A stretch of 64,000 nucleotides of DNA from Plumapathes pennacea (Eukaryota; Cnidaria; Anthozoa; Antipatharia; Myriopathidae). Every line of letters starts with the position of its first letter. Position 1 is the stretch's first letter. The position numbers and the translations under genes are program-made. Below the pieces are notes generated by a model that was not told the DNA's origin, did not search any database, and saw only the letters and a program-made list of their open reading frames with translations. Below, piece after piece: positions 23,696 to 36,000 of this stretch. The stretch spans positions 24,108,597-24,172,596 of the forward strand of contig OZ038466.1 of NCBI GenBank assembly GCA_964036295.1, given 5' to 3'.

Positions 23696-24733
23696 TCAAC
23701 GGTTCAGTGTAACTAATTGTTGAGTGGCGGGAGTTATTCCCGACTCTTGTGCACCAACAATATGGTTCGCCTGATTTTCTTGCTCGTTCTCGTTGCACCT
23801 GAAGACTTTTTTAAACGCTCTCTTTAGCTGAGGGTTCATCAGGCCGTAAACGAAGGGGTTGATTCCACTGCTGCAGAATACCAAGTAAATCGTCGTGGTG
23901 CATGAAAGTCGGGTAGAAGTGCCAAAAATAGCTACCCGCAGATACACCACCGATGCTGGTGCATAACACACACAAAAAGCACACAAGACGGTGAAAGTCG
24001 CTTTCAAGAGTTTGATGTCGGTTTGAGACGTGTTGTTTTGGCTGATATTTGGCACGTTATTCTGTGCTGCATGGAAATTCAAGTTGGTCGAACTGGCTTT
24101 GACCGTGCGGTAGATCTTGTAATAGCAGAACAGATTTACGCTCTGGACGCCACCAAAATGGATCCCCACAAAAACTATTCCGAAAGGATTCTCGACTTCC
24201 CAGAAAAGGCCACAGACAACAGCGAACTCATCATAAATGTATTGCCCCCAGCCATACAGAGGCGGCGATGAGAGCAGCACAGCCAATAACCACACAGAGA
24301 CGCAGTAAACTCGTGCCATTCGTATGCTTGGGAAGAACTTTGCATAGATGCTTGGTTTGACGACTTTCAGATAACGATTCACGGCTATTAATCCCATTGT
24401 CCATACAGAAGCGGACATACAAGTGAATACCATGGTTGAAGTCCACTGACAAAGTTCTGTGGTGAAAATCCAGCGTCCATTGTACAGGTTGATGATCCAA
24501 AAAGGCATGACTGTCGCCGCCATGCAGATATCCGTGCACGCCAAGTTGTGGATGAACATGTTGGTGATGGTCTTGAGTTGAGAGTCTTTATTTATTACGA
24601 ACACAACCAGAAAGTTGCCTAATGCAGAAACCAGGCAAATGACAACGGCAAAAAACACTTCAAAGCCGATCTGTACTTTGTTTCGGCCGAGCGGATCTAA
24701 CAATGTTGGTACGCTGCTGTTGTTACTCGCCAT
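23696..24733 (-). CDS. Class A (rhodopsin-family) orphan GPCR, single exon
   Basis: Seen: one uninterrupted 345-aa frame with seven hydrophobic segments. TM1 has GNFLVV, TM2 has LACTD, and TM3 ends in NRY instead of DRY. A PPLYGWG block follows TM4, TM6 has FCVCYAP (Tyr in place of the usual Trp), and TM7 has NPFVY. The N-terminus starts MASNNSS with an NSS glycosylation site; cysteines near the start of TM3 and in extracellular loop 2 fit the usual disulphide. Known: NRY and a similar loop occur in melatonin-receptor-like and opsin-like receptors. The position six residues before the TM7 Asn is Phe, so the retinal-binding Lys of opsins is absent. Inference: a membrane receptor in a melatonin/opsin-like anthozoan group; the ligand is unknown. 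It lies 780 bp upstream of the nardilysin start, in the same orientation. Confidence 0.9.
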   Translation of the reverse strand: MASNNSSVPTLLDPLGRNKVQIGFEVFFAVVICLVSALGNFLVVFVINKDSQLKTITNMFIHNLACTDICMAATVMPFWIINLYNGRWIFTTELCQWTSTMVFTCMSASVWTMGLIAVNRYLKVVKPSIYAKFFPSIRMARVYCVSVWLLAVLLSSPPLYGWGQYIYDEFAVVCGLFWEVENPFGIVFVGIHFGGVQSVNLFCYYKIYRTVKASSTNLNFHAAQNNVPNISQNNTSQTDIKLLKATFTVLCAFCVCYAPASVVYLRVAIFGTSTRLSCTTTIYLVFCSSGINPFVYGLMNPQLKRAFKKVFRCNENEQENQANHIVGAQESGITPATQQLVTLNR

Positions 24734-25653
24734 TCTTCACTGCCGAACTTTATAACCAGAACTGTAAATAAACGAAAACGTAACGATACAAAAAATTGTA
24801 ATTTTGCAAAACCGCAAAACAAAAACGAAACAACTGAGATACCTTATTATAGGAAATTAACGCTCGCGTTAATCAACGTAACTGAAATAAGCGCGACTTA
24901 AATTAACGCAAAAAAAGGAGGGAAAATTTCAAAATGAAGAAAATGAACGCGATTAACACAAATGCCATAAACTGCTCTTTTGAAAGAGAAAATGTATAGT
25001 AAACGATCAAAATACGGAGTGCACAAAAGCAAAAGCTGTCATTCCTTGGTGTGAAATGTATGTCTGGACTGGATCCAGAATTTAGGTTGTGACGGAAGTT
25101 AAGGTAGCTAAAATTAGCGCATTTAGTGTATTTGTTTCCGACGTAATATTTCAAGTCATTAGAAGCGTTTGCTCGGTCACCTCGTTTCAACAACATTCGA
25201 AATCATTCTAAGCTCGACTCGGGGCGAAACGACTTTCAATTGGGGCGAAAACGACTGGTGCGAAACGGCTTTGGTGCAAAACGACCGGTAACCGTTCTCC
25301 GTGAATCACATTGCAATTTTTTCTCCTCCTGTATTTGCACTTCCGTTTCTTCTTTCCGTTCAAGACAGTGATCCTCGTGGACTTGACTTTGCATTATGCA
25401 AATTTCCACAGCGTGAATTTTCAGCATCCAATAAAAATTCTTGACACTGATTGACTGTTGGTTTTGCTTTTGGAATGGCTTCCTTCACCTTGTTTATTTT
25501 TCATCTATATTATTAAGTACAGCACCTGTTTCCAATTAAGCTAAGCCTGTATTGGGCCAAACTTATTTTTGTCTTTACAACAACGTTTTAGCTTAACTAA
25601 GATTTCTATAGTTCGTGTTCGACCAAACCTCAGTTGTTAGGATAGTTGCTTAA

Positions 25654-25876
25654 GGTGGTGTTACACTGGTCGATTTGCAACGGCGATTTGCAACGATACG
25701 ATGTTGCGCTAAAATCGTTGAGGCGTAACACCCGAACGATTTTTCACGATGTTTGCAGTGCTGCAGCGCGTTGCAAGTTTTTGAAAGCGATTCAAACACT
25801 TGCAACACCGTTGCGTGAATTTGGAGCAAATCGGCGTTGCAAATCGTCGTTGCATATCGACCAGTGTAACACCAAC
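25654..25876. mobile_element. MITE with about 45-bp inverted ends
   Basis: GGTGGTGTTACACTGGTCGA at the left pairs with TCGACCAGTGTAACACCAAC at the right. Inner GATTTGCAACG motifs repeat in both arms. A TTA-like sequence at each edge may be the target duplication. Confidence 0.8.
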
Positions 25877-26002
25877 TTTACTATACTGAATGTTTTTCGT
25901 CCGAATATAAATAAATTTCTGACCTTAAAGAACGACGAGGGAAATAAAGCCACAGGCTTGAGTGTGTATGCTTCTTGAGTGATCTCTTCGTTTCCTGCCA
26001 GC

Positions 26003-26008
26003 TTTATT
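26003..26008 (-). terminator. Polyadenylation signal for CCDC17
   Basis: A canonical AATAAA on the minus strand lies about 127 bp past the CCDC17 stop codon. It is the first one found downstream. Inference only; cleavage was not observed. Confidence 0.5.
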
Positions 26009-26134
26009 ACAAAATGCATGGAGTTTAGATAAATATCTTCTTTTCTCTGCATAAATGGTATGTCGATCATAAGAGTTTAAATATTTACTGTTGCTGATGC
26101 TGCTGTTGACGCGTCGCTTGGTGGATCATGACTA

Positions 26135-29100
26135 CTAGGTCTCTTCACTTTGTTTCTTCTCCAAGAGTCGACTGGTTAACTGGTCAATAAAAAAGCAAGA
26201 GGAAATGATTACTCGACAGGTTTAGCGGCGGGAATAACAACGCCGACTAAACACGACGGTTGATGCTAGGCGACATAACGAACTGCTCAGCAACTGTACC
26301 GCATCGTAGAGCACTCAGACTCAAATCAGAGTACATCAGTGAAGAGTAAAGCAGAGAGGAGCAGCAGAGAAAGAGAAGCGACGTGAAGGGAAGAGCAGTA
26401 CTCTGAGCGTATTAAGACGCCTGTAGAAGAGGCCTGTGTTATTGAGTACAGTACAATGTTATTCGACTTCCAAGTGGGACTAACACGACTTACCGTTATA
26501 AACTTAGCTCTAAGGTCCCGAGCGAATTCTTGCTCGTGTGTATCTGGAGGAATAAGGGATGAAAGTGGAACAGACGGAGAAGACGCTCGGTATTTGTCTA
26601 ATCTTTCTCTTGGGAGGAAGTCCTGCTTGGCTTTAGCCTGCAAAATGAGACGACAGAAATAAACTCAGACTCTCTTAAAGACTAGCGGTAGTCAGACATC
26701 GAATCATGAACCACTTTTAATTACTGTCAACGTGTAAACGCAGAACACGTTCAACTCCTGAACTGTCAAACGAAACCTGAAGGTGTGACCTGTCTTTTTG
26801 CTCCCCCCTCCCCCCCTCCCGCCCCGTAAATTGGAACAAAGAAGCATTATAAAAGGCAACCGAGTTTGTTACCTTTGGTTGGGGTAGCTCCTCGGCCCGC
26901 CTGGCATCGCACAGACGAATAAACACCGAGCTACCTTCCATAAAGTTTATCTGGAATTGAAAAAAAAAAAAAGTAAAATAGTTGAAACTATGCTGAAGTT
27001 TAGGCTTTGGGTCTAACCTAATCATGAATGCACTGAGTACGGACTATATCGCTTCATCGTAGCAGCAACGCTTACCACTTTTCGACGGCGAAAGTTCGAC
27101 AAGACGTCCTGACAGAAGTCGGTTTGTAGAGCGTTCAGGACAGCCTGGATGTGAGGATAATAAAGATAAGTTCATAGACCAACTGATTAGTTTCCTCAGC
27201 TGAAGCGTCGCTTGAACCAGTTGTTTATACCAATAATTTAGACCAGGGTTGGAATAGTGGATAGCCATCAAAGCTCCCACCCCCCTCCACCCCCTTTGCT
27301 CTCCCTGTTCGCTCACCTCCGGCGGTTCTTCAGTGTACAGTGGCAGTTGATAACAGCCGTTCATCACGTATCCTTTATGAAACACTGGAACAGCTGTCCA
27401 GGCCTGGAATCAAAGAAAACAATTGACACTGTTCGCTCACACTCGCCTTTATATTATCTCTCCCCCACCCCTTCTCCCCTCTTTTCATATAAATGTCTCT
27501 CCGTCTTTCTTCTTTCTGCTGTCCGTCTTTATCTCTGCCTGTCTCTGTCTCGCGCCGTGTCGGTACGTGGTCGGTAAGTGGTCGGTATGTGGTCGGTATG
27601 CTTCGGTATGTGGTCGGTAACATGGTCGGTATGTGGTTGGTATGTGGTCGGTTTATTCGCTCTCTCTCCTCACCTGTTCCTCTACCTCTCTTTCATATTA
27701 TTATCTCAAGTCCTTCTTCCCTATTTCCCTTTCATTTCATTTTCATGTTTATTCTCTTTCATCCCTTATTCTCTTCAGTGCAATCCTATCCAATTTAAGC
27801 TGGAAGAGCATGGTTTACCTGTCGTTGCAGACCGTGTGCTGATTTACTCTGCGATACATCAACGACCACTTCGTGCAGATGCACAATAAGCACCAAGAAC
27901 TTGTGGTAGGACCGGCGCGGAAACGACTGGAAATATGAAAATATTACTCAAACAATGACAGATTTGCGGCTACAAGGAGAAGCTACACATGGATCACACT
28001 CAAAAGCACCCCCCCCCCCCCCCCCCCCCCCCCAAAGAAGGGACGGGAGAGGGACTTCATACCTTAAAGCCGTCCAGCCACACCGGACACGTGACATCCT
28101 CACTAAACTGCAGCTTAGTGGCATAGCTGAGTCCATCTTCGCGAGTGGTCTGGTGACGAAATAGTTTGGTTATTGCACTGACATCGTTCAATACAAGAAT
28201 TGGTTGGTGACACTCAGTTGTAAATGTTAAAGAAAACAGGCTTTTGAAGCTCAATATGCCATCGTAACTCGAATAAAACCGAAAACAGCCCGCCATGAAA
28301 GAAAATTGAAATATGTGGGTTGTTGAGGTGGATGCGCCCGCAAACTTGAGAAACCCCGTTGCTATGGGGGACCTGCAGAGGTCGATATCTCTCCACGTGG
28401 TTGTGACGTAAACACCACGTGAATGTGGCGTAATCACCACGTGATGAAGAGTTTGGCATCGCTGTGGAAAGATGGTGAATAGTACTAAATACAAAATGCG
28501 AGTCTCCTCACCCGATAGAAGGATCCTGGAGGGGAAAAGCAGTAGGACGCCAAGGTGAAGTTGGACCACTCAAGATTCTGCGCCGCATCCACCGACACCT
28601 GAAGAAAACAGAGACACGATACACTGTTAAATGAACACACAGAGAATACAGACACAAGAGCGAGCTTAATAAATACCAACCTTCAGTCCGTGTAGCGGGT
28701 GATACAGTGCCACATAGTTCAGGTCAAAGTCCGGAGGGACGGAGTCGATGCTGCGGGTGAGTCGGGTCTGGAACAAAAACGTCAAGTATGAACGCTACAC
28801 TAAAACTAGACCAAGACTTTGTTAACGAATAAAAAAATTGGAGCAGGACCTGGCGAAACGTCAAGTAATATCAAGGGAAAAGGCGTGACGGGACAGGATG
28901 TGAAACTGTGCGACAAAACGATAAGGACGTGATAGATACAAAACGACGTAACTGTAGCGTGACGCGACGGGGCAGAACACAACGTGACGAGACCTAAAAT
29001 GACGTAATAAAATGTGACGTAACACGGCAAACAGTAGACATGAAAATAGTTCAGTGTACATACTTTGATCCAACTCGCGATCACTTTGTCCTTCTTGAGT

Positions 29101-32100
29101 TTTCCATCCTGTTCGTCACCAATAAAATGGATTGAATCACGTACTGTGATTGGTTCTCTCTTCACCATACTGTGCAATATCTGGCACTCGCCTGGTGTGG
29201 GCTCACAGGAGAGGGAGAAATATGAACCTGCAGTGAAAATAGTGAGGACTGAAAGAGCAAATTGACTCTCGGGAGTGAAAGAATAAACTGGGAAATGATC
29301 TGAACGAGAAATGATGGCGCGAGGGCTTGCTTTGTTATCTCTCGCCTTTTATTTCTAACATGCTAAAATTGAAGTGATGCTAGACAGGCCGCTACCGCCA
29401 TTCTCTTTCAAGAAGTCGATAAACTGTCGCTAACCTTCAGAGTAACTTGGTGTTGGTTGAACCAAGCCTTCTTCCACCCAGTTCCTTTGACTGAACTCAG
29501 AAATCTGCAGAGAAATGTTCAGATGACAGGGAAATACAAATTTTACCATCTGTCACAACATAGAAAACTAAAATACCATGTGGTAAAGGCGCCCAAAATC
29601 TCCACAACCAGTAAACAGCCATAACAACGAGTTTGGTAGCTTGGGTAAGGAACCATCATAGAGCTGAACGGGAGCCATTACCTTTTTCGGCCGACCGTTG
29701 GGATGACATGCAGCAGGGGTGACCCTAACAAGCAGAGAGGCACAAGGTACGGCACTGCGAAAACAAGTCAGAGAAGATGTACACAATATGTTGATAACTT
29801 CAACTCCATTGAAGGGAATGACGGCGTGCTTAACTTCAGGCTGCTCTCTGGGCTCTCTTAATTTTAACAGATCGTAAATATCCTAATCTGATACAAGGAC
29901 TACTAAGGCTGTGTTGGAACAATCTCGAGTCTAACCAACTCTGTTTAACAGATTATTTTCCAACTTCTCCATATCATACTAGCCTTCTGATGGCTGCTCA
30001 TAAACTGAAAATTGATGAAAGACAGAAACACTCACCTGAGAGTCTGTGTTACGGTTTCGTGCAATGGCTGCTTCACATCCAAGTGTCCACTGTAAAGTCT
30101 TATTTGATGAGCGCCCTTGTTTAAGGAAACCTTAGAATAAAACAGCCATAACTCGGCGTAAATTCTTCAAATTAAACTGTGATTGATAACACTCTTTCCA
30201 CGAGTGTATCATAAAATCGATATTCGTCTACGTGCTCCATTTTCCCTTTTTTTCATGCTGTCTATTTATATCTCATGTCCTTTCACCCTCCATTCACTTC
30301 TTCCTCCTATTTTCATATATTTCTCTTTTCCTTCCTACCCCTTTTCCTTTACCTCCATCCATTCTTTTTTTTCCTTGTTATCGTCGTTCCTTTCTCTCTC
30401 TCTGAATTAATTTAACAAAAAGTGAGTACCTTGGTGTCCGAATCGCTGCGAACTGAAGGCTGTTCACTTGTGTCCAAGTCAAGAAAAATGGGCAGAAAGC
30501 CAAAACCGACAGAGGAGAGCTCCTTTTTAACTCGGTCCACAGTGTACAGCTGAAAACAAGACAACTACAGTTAAAGGAAAAAAACTCTGATGGCCATCAA
30601 GTGGAAGTTTCGCCATCTCAGTGCAGCCAAGGAAACGACTTGGCTGGTATCATCAATACGAACAACTGTCACAAAATAAGGACTTCCCGCTTGGTTACGA
30701 AAAAGAATACGCTTCCAAGGACAAGAACTCAGGAAGAAAACAAACCAGAAGTGCAACCTATAAAATCAGAAAGTGCATAAGTCGCATAAATAGACAAACC
30801 GACGACCAACCGACTGAAGACCGACAACAAAACCGACTGACGACCGACCAACCAAAAGCAAAACGAACGGGAGACGATAAACACAACGATCATTCCGATG
30901 AATATTTGTATATTTAAGAGGTTTCTGTGTTCATACATGCTCGCCACCTTTTCTGTTTATTAAGAGAGGGAAAAACAAATGAAGTCTGGTGACTACCTTT
31001 ATCAATAGCGTCGATACTGGCGGCAGAACAGAATCTCGGTGTTCAACTCGCACGTTATATCTTGGGTTGCAGATATCAGAGTCCAGCTCGGCCTGCACGT
31101 CAAACTCAGGACCGACTCTGGAAAAGGAGATTAAGACGGTAACGTTAGCAACAAAATCAACAACAACAACGACAACGGATGGCCGAGGAGAATACTACGT
31201 AAGGAAGCAGTATAATGATAAAAATATAAACAACAAAACAAGTGGGAACAAAATCACGACCGACTCTAGATAAAGAACATAATGTGGAGTTTGAAACCAC
31301 AGAAAAGGAGCAGAAGTAATATCAGCAATAAAACAATGAACAATATCCTCGTGACCATCAACAGAGAAAGGGCTACAGAAACAGCGGCTAAAGGCGACAG
31401 CACATGTGAACAACGACGACAACAGTCACAATTTAAAGAAATATCATTTACGTACATAATGAAGTTTTTATCAAACACCTTGCCAACGACCTGTTTTTAA
31501 AAGAAATTTGAGAATTCGTTAGCAAATAATCTTCAAACATATTATCTAAAAATAATTCTTTTATCGATTAGAAACCGTATACTTTGCCACTCAGGGCCAT
31601 TTTATCTCTCTCATGAAGCATAAACTTATAAAATCAATATCCATAGAAAATAAAAGTCTAAACAAACCTTAGAAACGGTGATGCTGTCAGGAAGGAAGCG
31701 CGCCCCATCAATGTACAAATCAAAACCATCTCCAGGTTCAAATGACTCAGCAACAACGGAAGGTCGACTATGTCTAATCCAAACATCCTTTAGAGAGAAA
31801 AAAAAAAATAATAATAATAATACACAAAAAATATAGAAAAATAAATACTAGACAGAGGAGCGGTTCATACCTGGGGGAGGTCATCTTCTTCGCGGAACTC
31901 TGTTGGGGTGGAGGGCCTCGCCAGAGGGGGGCTGCGCAGTGAGAAGATATTAAAGGCCACAGTGGCCTCGCCATATCGGTTCCAGTCCTCCGCATAACTC
32001 CCCGGCTGAAAGAGAGATAAACAGTTCACTCAGTGTGTCTTTACTTTGGTTTTATGATGATTTCAAAGTTGAACAAGGCATTTTATTCCAGTAATTCAAT

Positions 32101-33004
32101 AGCCTGATCTTCAACAGCTCCCAGGCCCCTGGTTACTCCCGAACAGACAAGCTACTGGAGGCCGGGGGGCCGAACTGGAGAGCGGCTGAAATCCAAGCTA
32201 GTGAGTCAAACTATTGACGAAGAGATTGCATAACTTGAGCCTCTTTTCCATAATAGGGTTTGTTGTGCTTCTATATGTTTCAGTGTGATGGCGTAATAAA
32301 AGTGATACTGTCAACCCTACTTGGCAAATTGCAAGGCAGTAGATTCCAGTACTCACCGTAAGCTGCATGTGTTGTACGTTCGGGACAGGTGGAAAAAACA
32401 GCGGCAGCCAATGACTACCCACGTTCAGTTTAAGCTGACCTCTAGAATTCTGTCGTCCTGAAATAAGAGAAAAGAAGAGAGCCCAAGTGTTTTCTTTCGG
32501 TTCAAACAGGTGGATTTTTTTTTTTTTTTTTGGCAGCATTCTCGACTAATCAGGAACAAATTAAACAGAATGCTCATAAAAGGCAAGCAAGAAGCAATGA
32601 CGTTTTATCGCACTTCTGATTGGAACCAAACGCAAATTACTTTTACTTCTGGTTGGTTAAAAGTGTTCCTGACAGCCTTTGTGATCAGCAATGTAACTAC
32701 TTTGGTTTTGGCTTTCGGCAGTCATTCGAAAACCGCTCTATCAAATATTGTACAGTCACTTCTTCTTACTGCTTACAAAGGCGGACAAACCGCAAAAACA
32801 CTTCTTCCACGTGACATCACCTTGTGAGCTGCGCCCGCTGCGGGATGCATGGTCATCCACAGCCAGCGGTATCACTGTCCAGGCAGCTAGGTTGTTCTCG
32901 TCCAATAGATTCCCCGTGAGTGGGCCTTGTGCACTTGCAGGGTACAGATACAGACGCAAGACGACTAGCGAGTTGCGATTCCAAGACACGTTCTTGAACT
33001 GTGC
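26135..33004 (-). other. CCDC17: CCDC17 coding exons 23-42 (C-terminal extension)
   Basis: Exons in transcript order: 32821-33004, 32357-32457, 31871-32005, 31668-31787, 31456-31490, 30997-31117, 30430-30549, 30036-30130, 29682-29754, 29435-29504, 29064-29227, 28681-28767, 28512-28598, 28063-28149, 27819-27926, 27317-27403, 27076-27144, 26873-26950, 26494-26637, 26135-26179. All joins keep frame across the nested gene, supporting one transcript. The last exon uses the first of two AGs 9 bp apart; the other AG gives a shorter C-terminus. A separate downstream gene cannot be fully excluded, since exon 23 begins in phase 0. Confidence 0.82.
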
Positions 33005-36000
33005 CTGATATAAACCGAAAGTATTTGCCTTTAAATCTGGTCAGTTTCGTCGGAAAAAGCAAGTCCCATTTCCTTATATAACACAGTTTTATTCGGATTG
33101 ATAAAGATCCACGTTTTCAGCTGACTTAGAATTATATTTGAACAGTAAAATACTCACTTTAATCCTATAACAATGTTCAGTACTAATTCCAAGATTCTAA
33201 CTAATGACACAACATTAAATATAAATTATTCGAAAACACTGCACACACGAAAGTGGAGTCATTAGGAGTCTTTCTACAGCAACTTCTATTCCGAACAATC
33301 ACTGGATGGCAGCTAAGTGTATAAATAAATTGTGGTTGAAGCAAATAGGTCCTCGCTGAGTCAAAGATAGGGAAAACAAACCATGGCTCTGCTCAAACGT
33401 TCATGTAAATTAGGCAATGTGGATCTGAGTTCACACCGAGTCACTTGGCGTAATATAAATCCGCAAAAAAGGTGTCCTGATATAAAAAAAGCAACCTTTC
33501 ACTTTGTTTGGACAAAGCTAAGACCTTTAGGGGAAAGGAAAAGTGTCATGTAAAGACGGGTTTTAGTATTCAAATTATCGCCTCTGTTAAATTAAACCCA
33601 AGTGAAAGAGCCGGGGATGATAAATAATTTAAAAGTAACGACCACTTCTATTTCTACTGATGTTTTTTTTTTTATTTAAAGAACCAATTGAAATGCTAGA
33701 GTCGGTGATAAAATATTTAAGACTATCAGGAAAAATAGTAATATATACAACTGGAATAGGTCCACGGGACCTGCCAAGCAAGACGCTTCGCTGGTAATGT
33801 TTATTTGGCGAGGAAAAGGTCGAAACACCAGATCCAACTGAAACAATCCTTCCAGAGGTTACAATTTGACGCTGGCTAAAAGCTTTCTCGCTCCTTCTAG
33901 TTAATTAGATCTGATGAAGAGTGGAAATAAAAACATTTGATACTCGCAAACTGGTCAGATATGGAATCAGACGAAGACCTCTACTCCGACGCCGAAACAC
34001 TGCCGTATCTTTACGATGGAGAGAGAAACGGTAATGGCCAGAGGCACGGCAAGGGGAAAGCTCGCTTACCCAATGGTGATACCTACGAAGGAGACTACTA
34101 CAACGGCTACAGACACGGTTTGGGAAAATACGTTTTTCAAAAGCGAGCGCCGGGAAAAACAAGAAACGCTTCTTACACCGGCTACTACGAGAAAAACAAG
34201 AAAAACGGCCAGGGGACGTTCTTGTATCCGGATGGAGCGAAGTATGAAGGCTGCTGGAGGAATGATCTACGACAAGGCTTCGGTTGTTATTTCTATACTA
34301 ACAGGGACACTTACAGAGGAGACTGGGAAAGCGATAAACGGCATGGATACGGGACATACACTTATGCAAACAGCGGAATGACATACGAAGGGCAGTGGGC
34401 CGAAGGAAAACGCTCAGGTAAGCGATATTGAAGGTAACTGTATACCGGTTGATTAGCAAAACTACCCAGAAAACGTTCCTGTTGTTATAGAAGTTGTAAT
34501 TGCGATAAGGGAATTACAACCATAAAAGAGAGATATGTAGAGATTTTTAACTGAGATTTCCTTGTAACTATAAACAATAGTTCTATTTACATCCGAGTCA
34601 AATCGAATTACAAACAGTTTCTCGACACGGCAATATCCTATAAGGCACACACGCATGCTAAATATAGCTTTTGGAGAAAGAGGACACATATAATAATGAT
34701 GAATTAAGATTTTTTAACCTACATCTAAGTTGAAGAAGAATTCTCGTGTTAATATAATGAATCAGACAGCAACATGGTCAGAAAAAATATATATAAAAAC
34801 GATTACAAATTAAATTAGGAAAGCACGGATACCTCGACGGATATACAGCAAACATTTTTAAAAGATGGATGCGTTCTTAAATATAATTAGTTTAGTGTTA
34901 CGAGTACACACCTTTAGCCGCTTAAGCAAAACAACTTATAGACCTGGAAACTAGCGCGTGGGTGGATGACCACCGCTGAGATATCCGTTTTAATATTTTT
35001 TTTTTGTTTTAGTTTTAAACTCGACAAAACCGCACTGATGGAGGATTTACAAAATCCTGCTACACAGGCGTTATAGGACTTCGAACACTGACCGATGGCA
35101 AGATTGAGCCGGAATCCTGAAAGATTTAGCTGATTAAGCCATGGTCAAAACAAAAACACTTGAGGAGATAGAGTAACTCAGCTATTTTTAAAAAAATGCA
35201 ACTCTTTTAAGTTAAATAAAGCAATTTGCTTCTTCCATCATCTCGCCTCGCACGAACATAATAAAACTTTACAGGTCGCTGAATGTTCAAGCCGAGAGAG
35301 AACTTAATTTGCAAAACAAATATAAGTTAAATTATTTGTTAAAACGACGGGACGTTAGTATAATCTCACTAAATTTTATTTTTTTGTCTTTATTAAATTA
35401 AATATTTTTATGAAATGAATTATGTTTGAGAAAACCCTTACCGCGCCAAAAAATAACAAGAATATTGAGACAGCAAAATTAACGACCTGACAAAATTTAA
35501 CACATCTATATATTACATGAACATTGTAAAAATAGACATGAAAAACAACAATCTAAAAATAGATGTGATCCAAAGAACAATCTAAAATTTGAGCTGACCT
35601 TAGATATATATTTGATTTAAAACTAGACTTAATTTAGAAATAGATTTGATATACAAATACAGACGAGAAAAAACAAATGCAACAAACACAAATGTAAAAA
35701 TTAACATGATTTAAAGAACAACAAATATTGGATTGGCAAGAAATAATTCTTACTCATTCTCTTCACAAATCTAGGCCGAGGAAAACTGACGTTTGGAAAG
35801 CAAAGCTACATCGGCAACTTTCACGACGACAAGATGCTCGGCCCGGGCACGTACATATTTGCCAATGGCTACCAGCAACACGGGGAATACGTCGTCACAG
35901 AAGAAAAACTGGACGACAACAAGGAAAAAAACCCGGATGAGCAGGACGAAAGCGAGGCAAAGCGAATGCGAAGCCACACGACGCAGCTCAAGTTCAAGTG

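Larger units (their letters stand above)
24734..26134. other. Intergenic region between the GPCR and CCDC17 genes
   Basis: Holds the GPCR promoter, a short GCGAAACGAC tandem repeat (about 25212-25290), a MITE (25654-25876) and the CCDC17 3' UTR. No gene is seen. Confidence 0.6.

Noticed and set aside
23696-24733. Calling the GPCR an opsin
   Set aside because: The TM7 position of the retinal-binding Lys is Phe.
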